From Brachycybe producta (taxonomy: Eukaryota; Arthropoda; Diplopoda; Playtdesmida; Andrognathidae): a stretch of DNA of 64,000 nucleotides. The notes under the pieces were generated by a model. The model saw only the letters and a program-made list of their open reading frames with translations, was not told the DNA's origin and did no database searches. Of the stretch, positions 53,074-63,539 are shown piece by piece. A program made the position numbers and the translations under genes. Every line of letters begins with the position of its first letter. Positions within the stretch are counted from its first letter, which is position 1. The stretch covers positions 2,297,501 to 2,361,500 of the forward strand of contig JAUPFP010000014.1 of assembly GCA_036925085.1 (NCBI GenBank), in the 5' to 3' direction.

Positions 53074-54236
53074 TATATATACAGACAATTTCTTGATTCT
53101 CGGTTGGTGTTTATTGGAAGTCAATTCCTTCCTTGATAATTACACTGTGTAAGAAAGAAAAGTGTTGATGTTTCTCGATGAAACTCTTCAACAATTTCCT
53201 TTCTTACAAACACGGAGGGGGGGGGGTTTCTTTTTTTTCCTACTAAGTTACGAACATGTAAGTAAGTACTGAGGAAATCAATGCCTTTTTCTCGCTCCAT
53301 ATACCAAATTCTATTGGAAACCATTTAGTGTTAACCGTTCTTAACGGTTTCTTGGAGGTTGTACTCTTTAACAGCTAGAGGTTTTTTTTTTCCTGCTTCT
53401 TCTTACCAATTTGGGTTTGCCACTGATACCATGTTATCTAATTTATGTTGTTGTAGTGCCGAAAAGTGGAACCGGAACTTTTTCTTCGTTTTTCAACGAT
53501 AGGCATTAACACGAGACATTAGTTATCGAAACCGGACATCATTTTTTTTAGAAACAAGGCAGGCAATTGATGAAGAAACACACGAGAAACTTAAAAGACT
53601 ATTGCTCTGGTTAACTGCAATTAGGGAAACAATATGCTAGCACTAACTCAGCTCACAGAAAGCAAAAAGTTACTTTTGTGCATCTTGATGCAAATTCTAG
53701 CAACAGTAGCTAAATGTCGTTTTGTTCCTAGAATATCAACACTTTAGCAATTTTTACAAAGCAAAAAACCATTGCTTGTTTGCTACCAGAATCAAGTCCT
53801 GTTTCTAAAAATTCAAGAATCAATGTATGCTAGCAAATGTGGTTGTTTTCTCATTGAAGGCAGTTTAGGCAACAAACAATTGCTTTATGATATTGATAGT
53901 TTTAGATATTGGCCTCCATACTCTTGTTTGGTCAGGCTTCGAACTGGTTTCGAGAATGGTTGCTCTACGAAGCAAAACATTGCTTGGGTACATCTGGAAT
54001 CAACTTTACGTTTCTAGAATTGAAAGATGAATAGAGACAAGCAACTTTTATTGCTTTTCCACTTTGAATTCAAGTTAGGAAAGCAAAAAAACAATTGTTT
54101 TGTGATAGTTCCCTATTAGTTTGGTTACTCGGTAAGTAAAAAACTAGCTTCGAACTGGTTTCGAAGTTGTTTTTTAAGGTAATTTTGGTTGTTTCTCTTC
54201 CACGTTCGAGCAAGAAGACATCAGTGGAGTAGACCC
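52462..54236. other. No gene recognised
   Basis: TTC and CTG triplet runs near 52680 and 52858, CT run at 53043-53065, G10 tract near 53217. In 53620-54190 the words AAGCAAAAA, TTGCTTG and TTCGAACTGGTTTCGA recur in both orientations, suggesting an old inverted-repeat element; the 81-codon ORF at 53772 lies in it. Confidence 0.35.
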
Positions 54237-54416
54237 TACAGTGAAACCTTGCTTTACAATATGGATTCATTCTTGAATTTGTATCGTTATCTGAATCATC
54301 TTTTTCGATGTAAAGCAACACAAGTGAAAACGATTCTGTATAGAGTTGTAGAGTTTGAGCAACCACGTAATGGTGAAGTATCTTTCTCAGTGGTAACGTT
54401 AAGCGAGGTATTACTA
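54237..54416. mobile_element. Possible family J (pogo-like) MITE
   Basis: CTACAGTGAAACCTTGCTTT at the left and AACGTTAAGCGAGGTATTAC at the right are imperfect inverses in Tigger style. The interior is unassigned; the ORFs across it on both strands are incidental. Confidence 0.45.
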
Positions 54417-54430
54417 CGGCAACCAAATTA

Positions 54431-54548
54431 AGCGCCAAACTGAATAAGCGCCAAATTCAACAAACGCCAAACTGAATAACCTACGAAATGTTTTATGTTT
54501 ATTCAGTTTGGCATTTGTTTCATTTGGAGATTATTCAGTTTGGCGCTT
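54431..54548. repeat. Hairpin with GCGCCAAACTGAATAA arms
   Basis: AAGCGCCAAACTGAATAA and its inverse TTATTCAGTTTGGCGCTT bracket about 80 bases that hold two more partial units (GCCAAATTCAAC, CGCCAAACTGAATAA). Confidence 0.65.
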
Positions 54549-54585
54549 GATTAGCGCCCTCCTATGACTCTACAGAGGTGCATAT

Positions 54586-54775
54586 ACAGGCATTTAGAAA
54601 TCGGGACGAACTTCAGTTGGCTCCGCCCCTTTTTATGACGACCGGTAACTTCTAACTGGTTGGTTATGTAGTCTGACGTCACATGCTCTGCCTTTTTCAA
54701 CTTCGAACCACACAACAAGCCAATTAGAAGTTGCCGTTCGTCAACTGAAGTTCGTCCCGATTTCTAAATGCCTGT
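54586..54775. mobile_element. Family A MITE, slightly shortened
   Basis: ACAGGCATTTAGAAATCGGG to CCCGATTTCTAAATGCCTGT; the arms are exact inverses over the first 34 bases. Flanks ggtgcatat and ggtgcaata match at 7 of 9. It has TGACGTCA; the right TATA-like and GC boxes are deleted (CGTTCGTCAACTGAAG). Confidence 0.93.
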
Positions 54776-54784
54776 GGTGCAATA

Positions 54785-55507
54785 TGGCCCCATTCAGAGG
54801 GATATACTTTGTTCACCCAAGCATTGATTTTCATTAAAGACAAAAGAATGTTAGGAAGAGATCTCAATTGTTGATCGCTCTAATTTTTTCGAACCCGAGC
54901 GTCCATTATAATAGTTGGTTCCTTTGTCTCGATGTACACACATTATATGTGTGGACATTCTGAGGATGCTTTTTGAATGCAATAATCTACATACATCAAT
55001 CCTCCTCCATTATATTTAGGTGTAAATTTATATTAATAACACGGATTCTTTTGTGTTCTCTCTGTTCTCTTGTTCTTTTTTTATCATAAAGCACGTAATC
55101 AGGTCATTTTAGACTAGAATTTATATTAGAGATTTTTTTTTTCATCATCTTCTTCTTCTTCAATGTAATATATCTCGGCCGTGGGAAGTTTGTATTAATT
55201 TTCAGCACCTTTTTTTATTTATTCTTTTCATCTTTTCTAAGCTTTTGTTGGTTTTTTTTTCCTTCTTTTTCTTCTGTTTCTAGTAAAAACATCTTTGTTC
55301 TTTAATTTTTTTTATACGATTGCAAACTGATAGACAAACGTCGAGTTTTTTTTTTAGAATTTTTGATAAAATTCAAAATAAGAGGCGGTTTTTTTTCTTC
55401 TTCCTGTTTGAAATTTTCATTATCTTTCAATAGGCCTATATTCGATATTCTTTTATATTAGCATTTCAGATTCAAAATATAGGCTATATCAAAGATTATA
55501 TACAATT
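54785..55507. other. No gene recognised
   Basis: T-rich DNA with TTCTTCTTC runs. No ORF with protein-like character. Confidence 0.4.
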
Positions 55508-55790
55508 AGTAGGGATGGGACATTCGAATCCTCGAATCCCGTAAGTCTTGAAAAATATTCGACAATTCCAAAACTCGAAACTTCGCGCTTTTTTTCGAAT
55601 CTTTCGAATCCTAACCTTAAAAAAAAAACTTATTAAAAACTTTGGTAAAATTAGTTTTAACTCCATTGACGTCCAATAGAAGCGTTGACTAACCAAAAAA
55701 AAAACCGGCGATTGTCGCAATTTCGGTGGTATCCGGATCACCATTGGATCACATCGGATTCAAGAAAATTTAGGATTCGTCCCACATCTA
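55508..55790. mobile_element. Family B hAT-like element, internally deleted
   Basis: TAGTAGGGATGGGACATTCG to AGGATTCGTCCCACATCTA. The block from the CACCTTGTGGCC region to the AAGATACAAAT region is missing; the rest is in family order. Confidence 0.78.
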
Positions 55791-55919
55791 ATTATAATAA
55801 ATTAATACCAATAAAATTATTATTAAATTTTAATACAACATACTCAATTTCATTATATATTATATTTTAATATATTTTAATACTAGTGGGGTAACCCGTC
55901 ATAAATGACGGGAGCAAAA

Positions 55920-56032
55920 TCCAACGTTCCGATAACCGTCGATTCCGATAATCGTCGGTTCCGATAACCGTCGGTTCCGATAACCGTCGGTTCCGATAGT
56001 CGATGGTTCCGATAATCGACGCTCTACTGTAA
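55920..56032. repeat. Pogo-like end with 16-bp subterminal repeats
   Basis: The unit CCGATAACCGTCGGTT (16 bp) is repeated about six times with drift, closing at GATAATCGACGCTCTACTGT then AA. Read in reverse, TACAGTAGAGCGTCGATTAT is a Tigger-style terminus. The other terminus is not present. Confidence 0.55.
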
Positions 56033-56039
56033 TGCTTTT

Positions 56040-56799
56040 AGTATGGGTCTAATTTGGAATGTGTTACTTTGAGGTTTATGAAAACTTATATCTTTTTCTT
56101 TAATAATAATACAAAGAAAAGTTTTTTGTTCTTTGTTTATTATAAAAAAAGGTAACACTTTGTGTTGTATATTTATTATAATAATACTTCAGCTGTTGTA
56201 TGTTCAGAAGGAACACTCAATAGAGACACCAATAACAATGTAATTCAATAAGAGAAAGAGGTTTTTATTTTCCATTTAGAATTTAGAAACAAAAAAAAAA
56301 GCGTTACACATAGGATTTCGCACCGTCATTACTGAATTGAAATCGATGAGACACAAACGGAGGTTACAATTTGGATTTTTATATTTGACCTTCATTGTAA
56401 CCCTTTGACAGACTATTGATCAAAATTGCACATTGTGAAAAATTTGCAGCAAATTACATTTACTTCGTTAATATTTTTCGATAGAAAATGAGGAGGGATG
56501 GAAATTCATGATGAATTTTGCTTGCCAAAAGGTTTTCCGAATTGAATTTAGTGAATGTAAAACGAAATTAATAACTTAATTTAAAACACTTAACTTTTGA
56601 GAGAAAGAGAGAGAAAAAAATAATGAATGATAACCAATCAAAGGGTTTTTAGTTAACGTAGGTAGCCTCACAATAAGATGGAAAGTTATATATTTCTCAG
56701 GACAATTTCACTGAAAACAATGTGATGAAAAATTTAAAGAGAGATGGGTTGCATTTGCTGAGGTACAATGGCAAATGAGGCTATTCCAGATAGGCCATT
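56040..56799. other. No gene recognised
   Basis: AT-rich filler within the 1.6-kb element. No ORF above about 60 codons. Confidence 0.4.
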
Positions 56800-57048
56800 T
56801 TCGGCTGTCATTTTCGCCCAAAAATGTCTCCTGAATTTAAGAAACAGACTCGTATTTCGGGTTATTTGTATCTAAGGGACATTTGTCAATGGAATTTGCT
56901 TCCAGAGGAGATATGCTGTGCATCATGGGGAATGTTATAATTTGGGGAAGTCTTTAAGGGAGACTACTTCTTTCTTTGAGTAACGCTGTACAAACAAGAG
57001 ACAAAAACCTTGAAGCACGTCGGAATTTATATAAATTTAAATAAATAA
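56800..57048 (+). mobile_element. Possible 3' tail of a CR1/L2-like LINE
   Basis: One frame near 56860-56930 reads RDICQWNLLPEEICCAS, resembling the conserved C-terminal motif of many LINE ORF2 proteins (R-x-I-x-x-WN-x-LP-x-x-V). After a stop, the sequence ends in AAATTTAAATAAATAAAT, like the short tandem tails of CR1/L2 elements. The frame is not maintained upstream, so this would be a short, 5'-truncated and decayed copy. Confidence 0.35.
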
Positions 57049-57319
57049 ATGAACCGCTTTTTTTCTCAAGGTCAAGATTACGTTGTGCTCTCCCCAGCCA
57101 AGAACCCCATGATATTAAATTGGAGAGAAGAAAAGGTTGGAAAGGGTAGAAGGGAAGGGAGAGAAACGTGGAGGGGGAAGAGAAAATTGAAATTAAAAGA
57201 GTAAAAAAAGAAACAAACGACGCGCATGCGCACACCAGAGAAAATGAAAAACTCATTTTCTCTTTCAAATATAAAAAGGGGGAGGGGATAATAGTAGCAA
57301 AATTAAACTACAGTTTATC

Positions 57320-57460
57320 ACAGGCAATTGTGCCCAGCATTAGAATTTCTTTTGCTCCGCCTTTTATGAACGCCATCAATTTCTAATTGGTTTGTTATTT
57401 GGTCTGACGTCATAAAAGGGCGGAAGAAAAGAAATTCTAATGCTGGGCACAATTGCCTGT
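57320..57460. mobile_element. Family A variant MITE, short form, near the L element TIR
   Basis: ACAGGCAATTGTGCCCAGC to GCTGGGCACAATTGCCTGT; arms CATTAGAATTTCTTTTGC and inverse pair almost exactly. At 141 bp it keeps one CTAATTGGTTTG, TGACGTCA and CATAAAAGGGCGG block. Flanks cagtttatc and gaattttgc do not match, so the junction is eroded or replaced. Confidence 0.88.
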
Positions 57461-57502
57461 GAATTTTGCTCCCGTCATTTATGACGGCTTACCCCACTAG
57501 TA

Positions 57503-58267
57503 TGTTAATAATGATGATTCAGATTCGTTATTTCAAGAAATTGGATCATCGAAATCGAAAGTTATTCATGTTTAAAAATGTGTTTCTATGAAAAAAAGAA
57601 AGTAACAAGAAGAAGAGTGTCTAAGTTCATGAATTTCTTCTCTTTTTTTTTTGTCAAGAAAAAGTGACAAAAAAAATAAGACATTTCGACAATAATAATA
57701 ATAATTTGTCACAATTTGTACAAAGATTTATTTATATCTTTAAAAAAAAGTGACTTTAATCATATATAGAATAAATAATATTACAAAAAGTTGACAGTAA
57801 CAAGGTTTTTTCTTCTTCTTTTTCTTTCGTTTCTTGTTATATTGTTTGTTTGTTTGGTTTCTTTTGTGGGGTAATCTATAATACTGCAGATGATGATCAA
57901 ATGGCAACAATTTGTATAAATAAAATTGGCCCGGCCACCAATTTAGATAGAACGAAAATAAAATGAAACACGAATATCGAAATTATGATTAATGTTACAC
58001 ACACACAAAAGAAAATATTGTGTTTCGTAAAATTAGCTGCAATATTTTCTCGTTTCGTAAACTCTTATGTTTAGATTTTGCTGGCAAAATAAACAAAAAA
58101 AAAATCAGTTACTTTATAGATTCACTAGTCAAAATAAAGAACAATTTTAACAGTAACCGCTCTACATTCTCTGTTTAGACAATATCCGTATGCGAAATGC
58201 TTAAAATTAGGAAGCTGAAACTACAAAAACGAAGCTTTTTTTTTTTAAACAAATATTTGAAAGATTA
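57503..58267. other. No gene recognised
   Basis: AT-rich with (AAT)n near 57691. Unassigned. Confidence 0.4.
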
Positions 58268-58362
58268 TCAGCCAATCTCTAGTCTTTTGAGCTTCTTGAT
58301 GTAGTTAGTTTCAGCTTTACGAATTTGGTCACTTTAATAAGCTTTCAAGCGTTCAAATTGAC
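58268..58362 (-). pseudogene. Exon-like coiled-coil stretch with one stop, unidentified
   Basis: On the minus strand, CTTTCAG precedes a frame reading GQFERLKAY, a TAA, then SDQIRKAETNYIKKLKRLEIG and TGA. The heptad-like pattern of Leu/Ile among charged residues is protein-like. One internal stop argues against a working exon; a relic of a host exon or chance are both open. AAGCTTTTTTTTT and its inverse flank the stretch, so it may lie in a small inverted repeat. Confidence 0.2.
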
Positions 58363-58673
58363 CTGAAAGCTCTTGTAAAAAAAAAAGCTTCGTATGTATT
58401 TTCAGTTAAGGTGCGTTCAGTTACCTCAGTTTTTTCTTCTTCTGAAAGTGAACAGTTCTAGAGCTGTTCGCGAATCGGTACAAAGTTGGCTCTTGAAGCG
58501 GTACATCAATGTGAAAGCGTTCATTGGTGGTAGGTCTGGCAAAATTAACGATATATCAATATTTCGATATTTTTTTTTTTGAAATATCGTACTCGATATA
58601 TCGAAAAATCGAAAAAAAAAAATCGAAAAATCGAAAAAAAAAATCAAAAATAAAAAAAAAAATCGAAAAACCC
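58363..58673. other. No gene; TCGATATATCGA and poly-A rich
   Basis: AACGATATATCAATATTTCG and TCGATATATCGAAAAATCG are followed by AAAATCGAAAAATCG low-complexity DNA that runs directly into a family A end. Confidence 0.45.
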
Positions 58674-58722
58674 AAAAAAGGGCGGAGCCAACTTCTGTTT
58701 GTCCCGATTTCTAATTGCCTGT
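58674..58722. mobile_element. Family A right-end fragment
   Basis: AAAAAAGGGCGGAGCCAACT then TCTGTTTGTCCCGATTTC and TAATTGCCTGT. Only the last ~49 bp of a standard copy remains. Confidence 0.85.
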
Positions 58723-59680
58723 GTATGACAGTTGCAATGTGTTCTGGTGCAGAACGTTAAGTATGTTTTGCAGCCGAAAGATGATAGGGGTTTTTTTTTT
58801 GTCAGATTTTCTAGTTGTTGTGCGGAATAACTGATTTTTCTACAATGACTGCACGGTTATATATTTGAGCTTGTTTTTATCATCATTATCAAATGTTATC
58901 ATCATCATCATCATCATCATTTTTTTTTGAATGATGAACTTCATTCATTTTATATGAATCTGAGTTTTCTAAAAAAGGCCAATTTACCTTTTGTTTGTTT
59001 TGTTGATGTTACTTTTGATGATGATGATTAGGATTTGTAAATGTGGTGGGCGTGTGATGTGCTGTCAACAACGATTTGCGCTTAATTTCCGACACAGCCC
59101 TTTCGGTTACCTCTTTTTTTATATATTTTATTTTTCATTTAGGTTGTGATTTATTGAGGGCGTGGTTCCTTTTTTTATTCTTCTTTTTTTTCTGTGATAT
59201 ATCTTGTATGAAATACTACAGTATATAAAGGAGTAAGTTCCTTTACTGATTTCTAAAAGCCAATTCAATCAATTTGTATTACTAAACCTGGAGTCTCTCT
59301 ATCTCTCTTTAAAAGATCTAATTTGATCTAAAAATATATAAAGCTTTTTGTTAAAGCTTTGCAAATGAATTCGAATCAGTTCATTATCATCATCATCATC
59401 ATTATTATCATCACGAAACATTTGCATATAGCTGTAATTTGGCATAATATATATTTGAGAGGTGAAAGTTAATGGGTTTTTATTTATGTTTGACTAAATT
59501 TGAACACTCGGAGCACAAAAATGGCCATCAAAAAAAGTCATTTTCTTTTTCAATTAAAAGCTTTCAAAAAAAATTGAGAAGTTTTTAAGTGCCCTGAAAA
59601 TGCCTCAGGAAGGCTTGTCCACAAAAATCTGTAAATTCAAGAATGTTTAAAAGTGTCAAAAATGGTAAGATGAAATCGTC
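58723..59680. other. No gene; ATC microsatellites
   Basis: (ATC)n at 58897-58920 and 59383-59412, (GAT)n near 59016. Remaining sequence unassigned. Confidence 0.4.
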
Positions 59681-60040
59681 ACAGGCAATTGTGCTCAGTG
59701 TTATTTCTTTTGTCCCGCCCTTTTATGACATCAGACCAAGTAACAAACCAATTAGAAATTGAAAAGGGCGGAGCATGTGACATCAGACCAAGTAACAAAC
59801 CAATTAGAAATTGAAAAGGGGCGGAGCATGTGTGACATCAGACCAAGTAACAAACCAATTAGAAATTGAAAAGGGGCGGAGCATGTGTGACATCAGACCA
59901 AGTAACAAACCAATTAGAAATTGAAAAGGGGCGGAGCATGTGTGACATCAGACCAAGTAACAAACCAATTAGAAATTGATGACGCTCATAAAAGGGTGGA
60001 GCCAACAAAATGTTACTGCTGGGCACCCTTGCCTGCCTGT
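59681..60040. mobile_element. Family A variant MITE with five tandem core units
   Basis: ACAGGCAATTGTGCTCAGTG to GGGCACCCTTGCCTGCCTGT. The core segment from GACATCAGACCAAGTAACAA to GGGCGGAGCATGTG recurs with starts at 59727, 59779, 59834, 59889 and 59944 (52 bp, then 55 bp). The later units are nearly identical. Each keeps a CCAAT box and a GC box; the CRE reads TGACATCA. No flanking duplication was seen. Confidence 0.9.
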
Positions 60041-60405
60041 ATTAAAAAAAAATGACCACCTGAAACAACTGTCAAGACAAACTCACAGCACATCTGTGAC
60101 ATAAAACACAAACAAATTTAGTTTTTTTTGTTTCCATAGCTGTTTCCTACGTAAACTACACAACTGTTCTATTTTTGTTTTAATACTAACTGTCCACACA
60201 ACTGCACAGAGGAGAGTTGAAAGAATGTTGCATAACACCATGACAAAACACAAATATATTGATATTTACCGACTTGCGGTGGAACATGGAATAGTTTGCG
60301 TAATTGCAGACAAAACACAAAAGTTGCAGAAATGTTTTAGAATTGTCGCCGAATTGTCTCGAAACACTTGAGTTTCTGTTTTGTCAGCTTTATGTGGACG
60401 GGAAA
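60041..60405. repeat. Repeat debris related to the next element
   Basis: ACACAAAAGTTGCAGAAATG, TTTTAGAATTGTCGCCGAAT and TGTCTCGAAACACTTG then GTCAGCTTTATGTGGACGG (60310-60402) are repeated about 257 bases downstream. Confidence 0.5.
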
Positions 60406-60673
60406 TAAAGCCAGGTCCACATCAAGCTGACAAGAGTGCAATCTTGAGTTTGAGATACAAAAACGCCAGAAAAAGAGCAGATTTCGAAAACATAACAAAC
60501 CTGTAACAACTGTCAGCAAGTACTCAAGACAAAAACCACGAGAAGTTTGTGAAATTGCAGACAAAACAAAACACAAAAGTAGCATAAATGTTTTAGAATT
60601 GTTGCCAATTTGTCTCGAAACACTTGTTTCCGTTTTGTTTTTGTTTTGTCAGCTTTGATGTGACTCGGGCGTA
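60406..60673. mobile_element. MITE with GGTCCACATCAAGCTGAC ends
   Basis: TAAAGCCAGGTCCACATCAA then GCTGACAA at the left; TTGTCAGCTTTGATGTGACT then CGGGCGTAA at the right. The same end occurs alone at 43124-43149. The outermost AAGCC fits the C/K/I terminal style. Confidence 0.6.
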
Positions 60674-62029
60674 ACAACTACAGAAACCACGCACAAAATA
60701 AATAAATGTAGGCACCGCGAGCCCCTTGTCCTTTTTTATTTTACACTATATTTTAAGTAGGTTATTTTGGTTTTCATTTCGTTTTGTGTGAAACGTGGTT
60801 TTTTTTGAATTGATGCCACTGAATTTTCAATTCCCTTGGCTTTGAGTTGAAATCAAAAGTATATTTTTTTTTTTTTTCGGAATCTCTACCATTTTCTTTT
60901 CTTTTGAGAGGCGTTTTTGCATTATGCATTACCGTATTCCTTTTCCCCTTAGCTGTTTCTTGAGCCATGATGGTTTTTTTTGGGTATGTTTTTCTTGCAC
61001 TTGCTGGACATGAATGGACATTCCGGTTGTTTTTTTTTTCTCTATCTTGTTCTTTTTATTTAAAAAAGAACATCTTTTGGTATGGAGTTCCAGCTCAAAC
61101 GATTCCATTTTAAACGATGATGAGGCTTGGAAGTGGAGGCTAGCAGTGTTTCTGGAGTACTGTTGTAAGACACTCAGAAAAATGCATTTTTATCATTAAT
61201 GAAAACCCTCTTTCGAGGCTTGAATTCTCAATGGATAGAGATCAAACTAGCATGTATAACAAGTCTTGTGTAGAGTATAACTAGTCTCTAACCAGGTTCT
61301 TTGACTGAAAACAGTGAAAAAACGTATTTTTCTGGTTGATATTGGTTTTCAGTATGTTGAGTATGGTGGAGGATGTTAATTTGAAGCTTTATTGCAAAGC
61401 AGACAGGTAGACACTCGAGTATTTTTTGGCATAACGAACTTGGCTTTAGAGGCTACTTATTAAGCTAGTCTCTATATCCAAGTTCGAATATTAGTCGTCG
61501 TTTCAGATGTTGTGGGTGTACTGCAAAGGCCTAGCTTTTTCTGAAATTTACCTTGTTTGAAATTTGGAAACATAGTAAGTAGTAGTTTCTCATGGATGAT
61601 TTTTCTGCTTGATGTAACTGCATATAGAAGAAGATTTTTTGTTACCCAACAATGAAAAGTTTCTCCTTTTTGAGATTTTATCCAGGGATTCTACCTTCCT
61701 CCTCTCCAAGACATGTTTCTATCTCTTTTTGCCTTGAATAATAATGTTAGAACTTTGGATTTTGTTTGCGGTTCTTGTTTTTTTTTTGCGTCAAATTTGA
61801 TTGTTGCCTTTTAAAAGCAATAGTTCGCGCGCGAACAAGTGTACTGGTAATAATAACAAACTCTCTAAACTGGACACTTGGAGAAATTCGAGCTACAATG
61901 AGCAAAAATCAAACTTCTTTTTTTGTTTATTTTAGATGTTGTCCGCGTTTTAGCTCTACTGTTGTTTTAACGCTTGTTTGGTTTAGGTTAGTGTACGTTT
62001 TGTGTGGTTCTTGTGGCAGTTTGTTCAAA
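60674..62029. other. No gene recognised
   Basis: Contains TAGAGGCTAC / CTAGTCTCTAACC repeat debris (61260-61480) like family F inner stems. ORFs of 60-89 codons at 60774, 61014 and 61766 lack recognisable motifs. Confidence 0.4.
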
Positions 62030-62590
62030 AGATAAATTCGACAAGAACTAAACTGGATAAGAGCTGAACGGGAATAAAGTTGATATGAACAAGAATTTAA
62101 CTGAACAGAAGTTGAATTGGGCAAAAGATAAATTGGACAAAAGCTAAATTGGTCAGATGCTAAATTGGACAAAAGCTGAATTGGTCAGATGCTAAATTTG
62201 AACAGAAGTTGAATTGTTCAGATGCTAAATTGTTCAGATGCTAAATTGGACAAAAGCTAAATTGAACAAAAGCTGAATTGAACAAAAGCTGAATTGAACA
62301 AAAGCTGAATTGTTCAGATGCTAAATTGAATAAAAGTTAAATTGGTTAGATGCTAAATTGAATAAAAGCTTAATTGGTCTGGTCAGATTATAAATTGGAC
62401 AAAAGCTAAATTGAACAAAAGCTGAATTGGTCAGGTGCTAAATTGGAAAAAAAACTCAAAACAGCTAAATTATACAAAAGCAGAAGTGGACAAAAGATAA
62501 ATTGGAAACGCGCTGAAGTAGAGATAAAAGCAAAATTGAACAAGAGCTAAACTGAACAAAAGCTAAATTAGAAAAGATTGAAACTGAAAA
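62030..62590. repeat. Degenerate 16-bp tandem array
   Basis: Alternating units GAACAAAAGCTGAATT and GGTCAGATGCTAAATT (16 bp), more than 25 in all, drifting toward the edges. The left edge begins GACAAGAACTAAACTGG, which also occurs in the 41-bp unit at 63540. Confidence 0.85.
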
Positions 62591-63270
62591 AAGCACCAAT
62601 AAGTCTCTTCATGTTACATTCAGCGCTTATTCAGCGTTCTTTTTTCTTCCAACATCCCCAACGAGTTATTATTGATCAGTAGTTGTTGTTGTTTTTTCCT
62701 TCTTCTGTTATTCTCAGTATGTTTTCATAAGAAGTAGCCTTTGGTCATTTGACATACATTATTGATGATCAAGTTTCTACTAGGTTTTTTTTTTTTACAT
62801 ATCAGCTTACATTTTTTTTTCGTTGCTTTATCTGTCCATGTAAATGGATTTTTTTCTTTGTAAAGTCTTTTTGAAAGCAAACTTAGTTACCATTTGGATC
62901 AATGTCCAGTTCAATACGGATCACAACTGAGATTTTCTCTCAGCACCTTATAAACATGCATAAGATTCTCTCTGACTTATATGTTTGAATGCACACAAGA
63001 AAGTTCGTTTTTCAGCATTTGGATTCTTCGTCTTCTTCTGTAATCTTTGCTTGGTGTTCTTTTCATTTCTTCTACTTTTGACTCTTGTACCTTTTTTTTT
63101 TCTGTGCTTTTTAACATTCGATGTCGTATCCAAAAATCGATGAATTGTAATGAGATGGTCAATATTTGTTGAGGTGACTCTGGAGAACTTTAGTTCTCTG
63201 AGAGATTTTTTTTGACAAAACGATTCGTATATATAATACAAAATGATACATGTTTCATCCTCTAAAACAT
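62591..63270. other. No gene recognised
   Basis: Minus ORFs at 62948-63241 are basic (KKHRKKKG, RRNEKNTKQR) and reflect CTT/TTC-rich plus-strand DNA. No splice or homology support. Confidence 0.4.
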
Positions 63271-63385
63271 CGTCCCAGATTGCCTAGGCAATCTGCAAAA
63301 CCACCAAACTGCTAGTGAATCTGCAAAATTCAAAGCATTTTAGGTGTTGAATTTTGCAGATTTACTAACAGGTTGGTTGTTGGTT
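63271..63385. mobile_element. AATCTGC-family inverted repeat
   Basis: AATCTGCAAAATTCAAAGC and GAATTTTGCAGATTTAC form the stem; AACCACCAAACTGCTAG and AACAGGTTGGTTGTTGG pair outside it. Same family as 35901. Confidence 0.55.
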
Positions 63386-63455
63386 TGTTTGTCATGTACG
63401 CTCTGGTTGCTTCTTTTGGTGACGATGCCTTGGTTGCCTGACAATGCCTTGGTTG

Positions 63456-63510
63456 GACATTTGCCCTAAAGGGACGTTTTGCCCTAAAGGAACGTTTGCC
63501 CTAATTGTAT
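63456..63510. repeat. Three-unit relative of the 30362 array
   Basis: ACATTTGCCCTAAAGGGACG, then TTTTGCCCTAAAGGAACG, then TTTGCCCTAATTG. The array sequence therefore exists at two loci 33 kb apart. Confidence 0.8.
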
Positions 63511-63539
63511 AAGTAATTGTATAATAATTGTATAAGTTC

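Larger units (their letters stand above)
55883..57500. mobile_element. 1.6-kb TIR element (CTAGTGGGG ends), composite inside
   Basis: TA-CTAGTGGGGTAACCCGTCA then AATGACGGGAGCAAAAT at the left; ATTTTGCTCCCGTCATTTAT then GACGGCTTACCCCACTAG-TA at the right. The TIRs of about 37 bp differ at few positions and contain a small palindrome (CCGTCATAAATGACGG). TA flanks both sides. Inside lie a pogo-like end, a possible LINE tail and a family A MITE, so much of the length may be secondary insertion. No transposase found. Confidence 0.7.

Noticed and set aside
54070-54438. 122-codon minus ORF as a gene
   Set aside because: Overlaps an inverted-end repeat (54237-54416) and has no splice or domain evidence.
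62948-63241. 97-codon basic minus ORF as a gene
   Set aside because: The Lys/Arg richness comes from TTC/CTT-rich DNA; an overlapping frame is equally open; no supporting signals.
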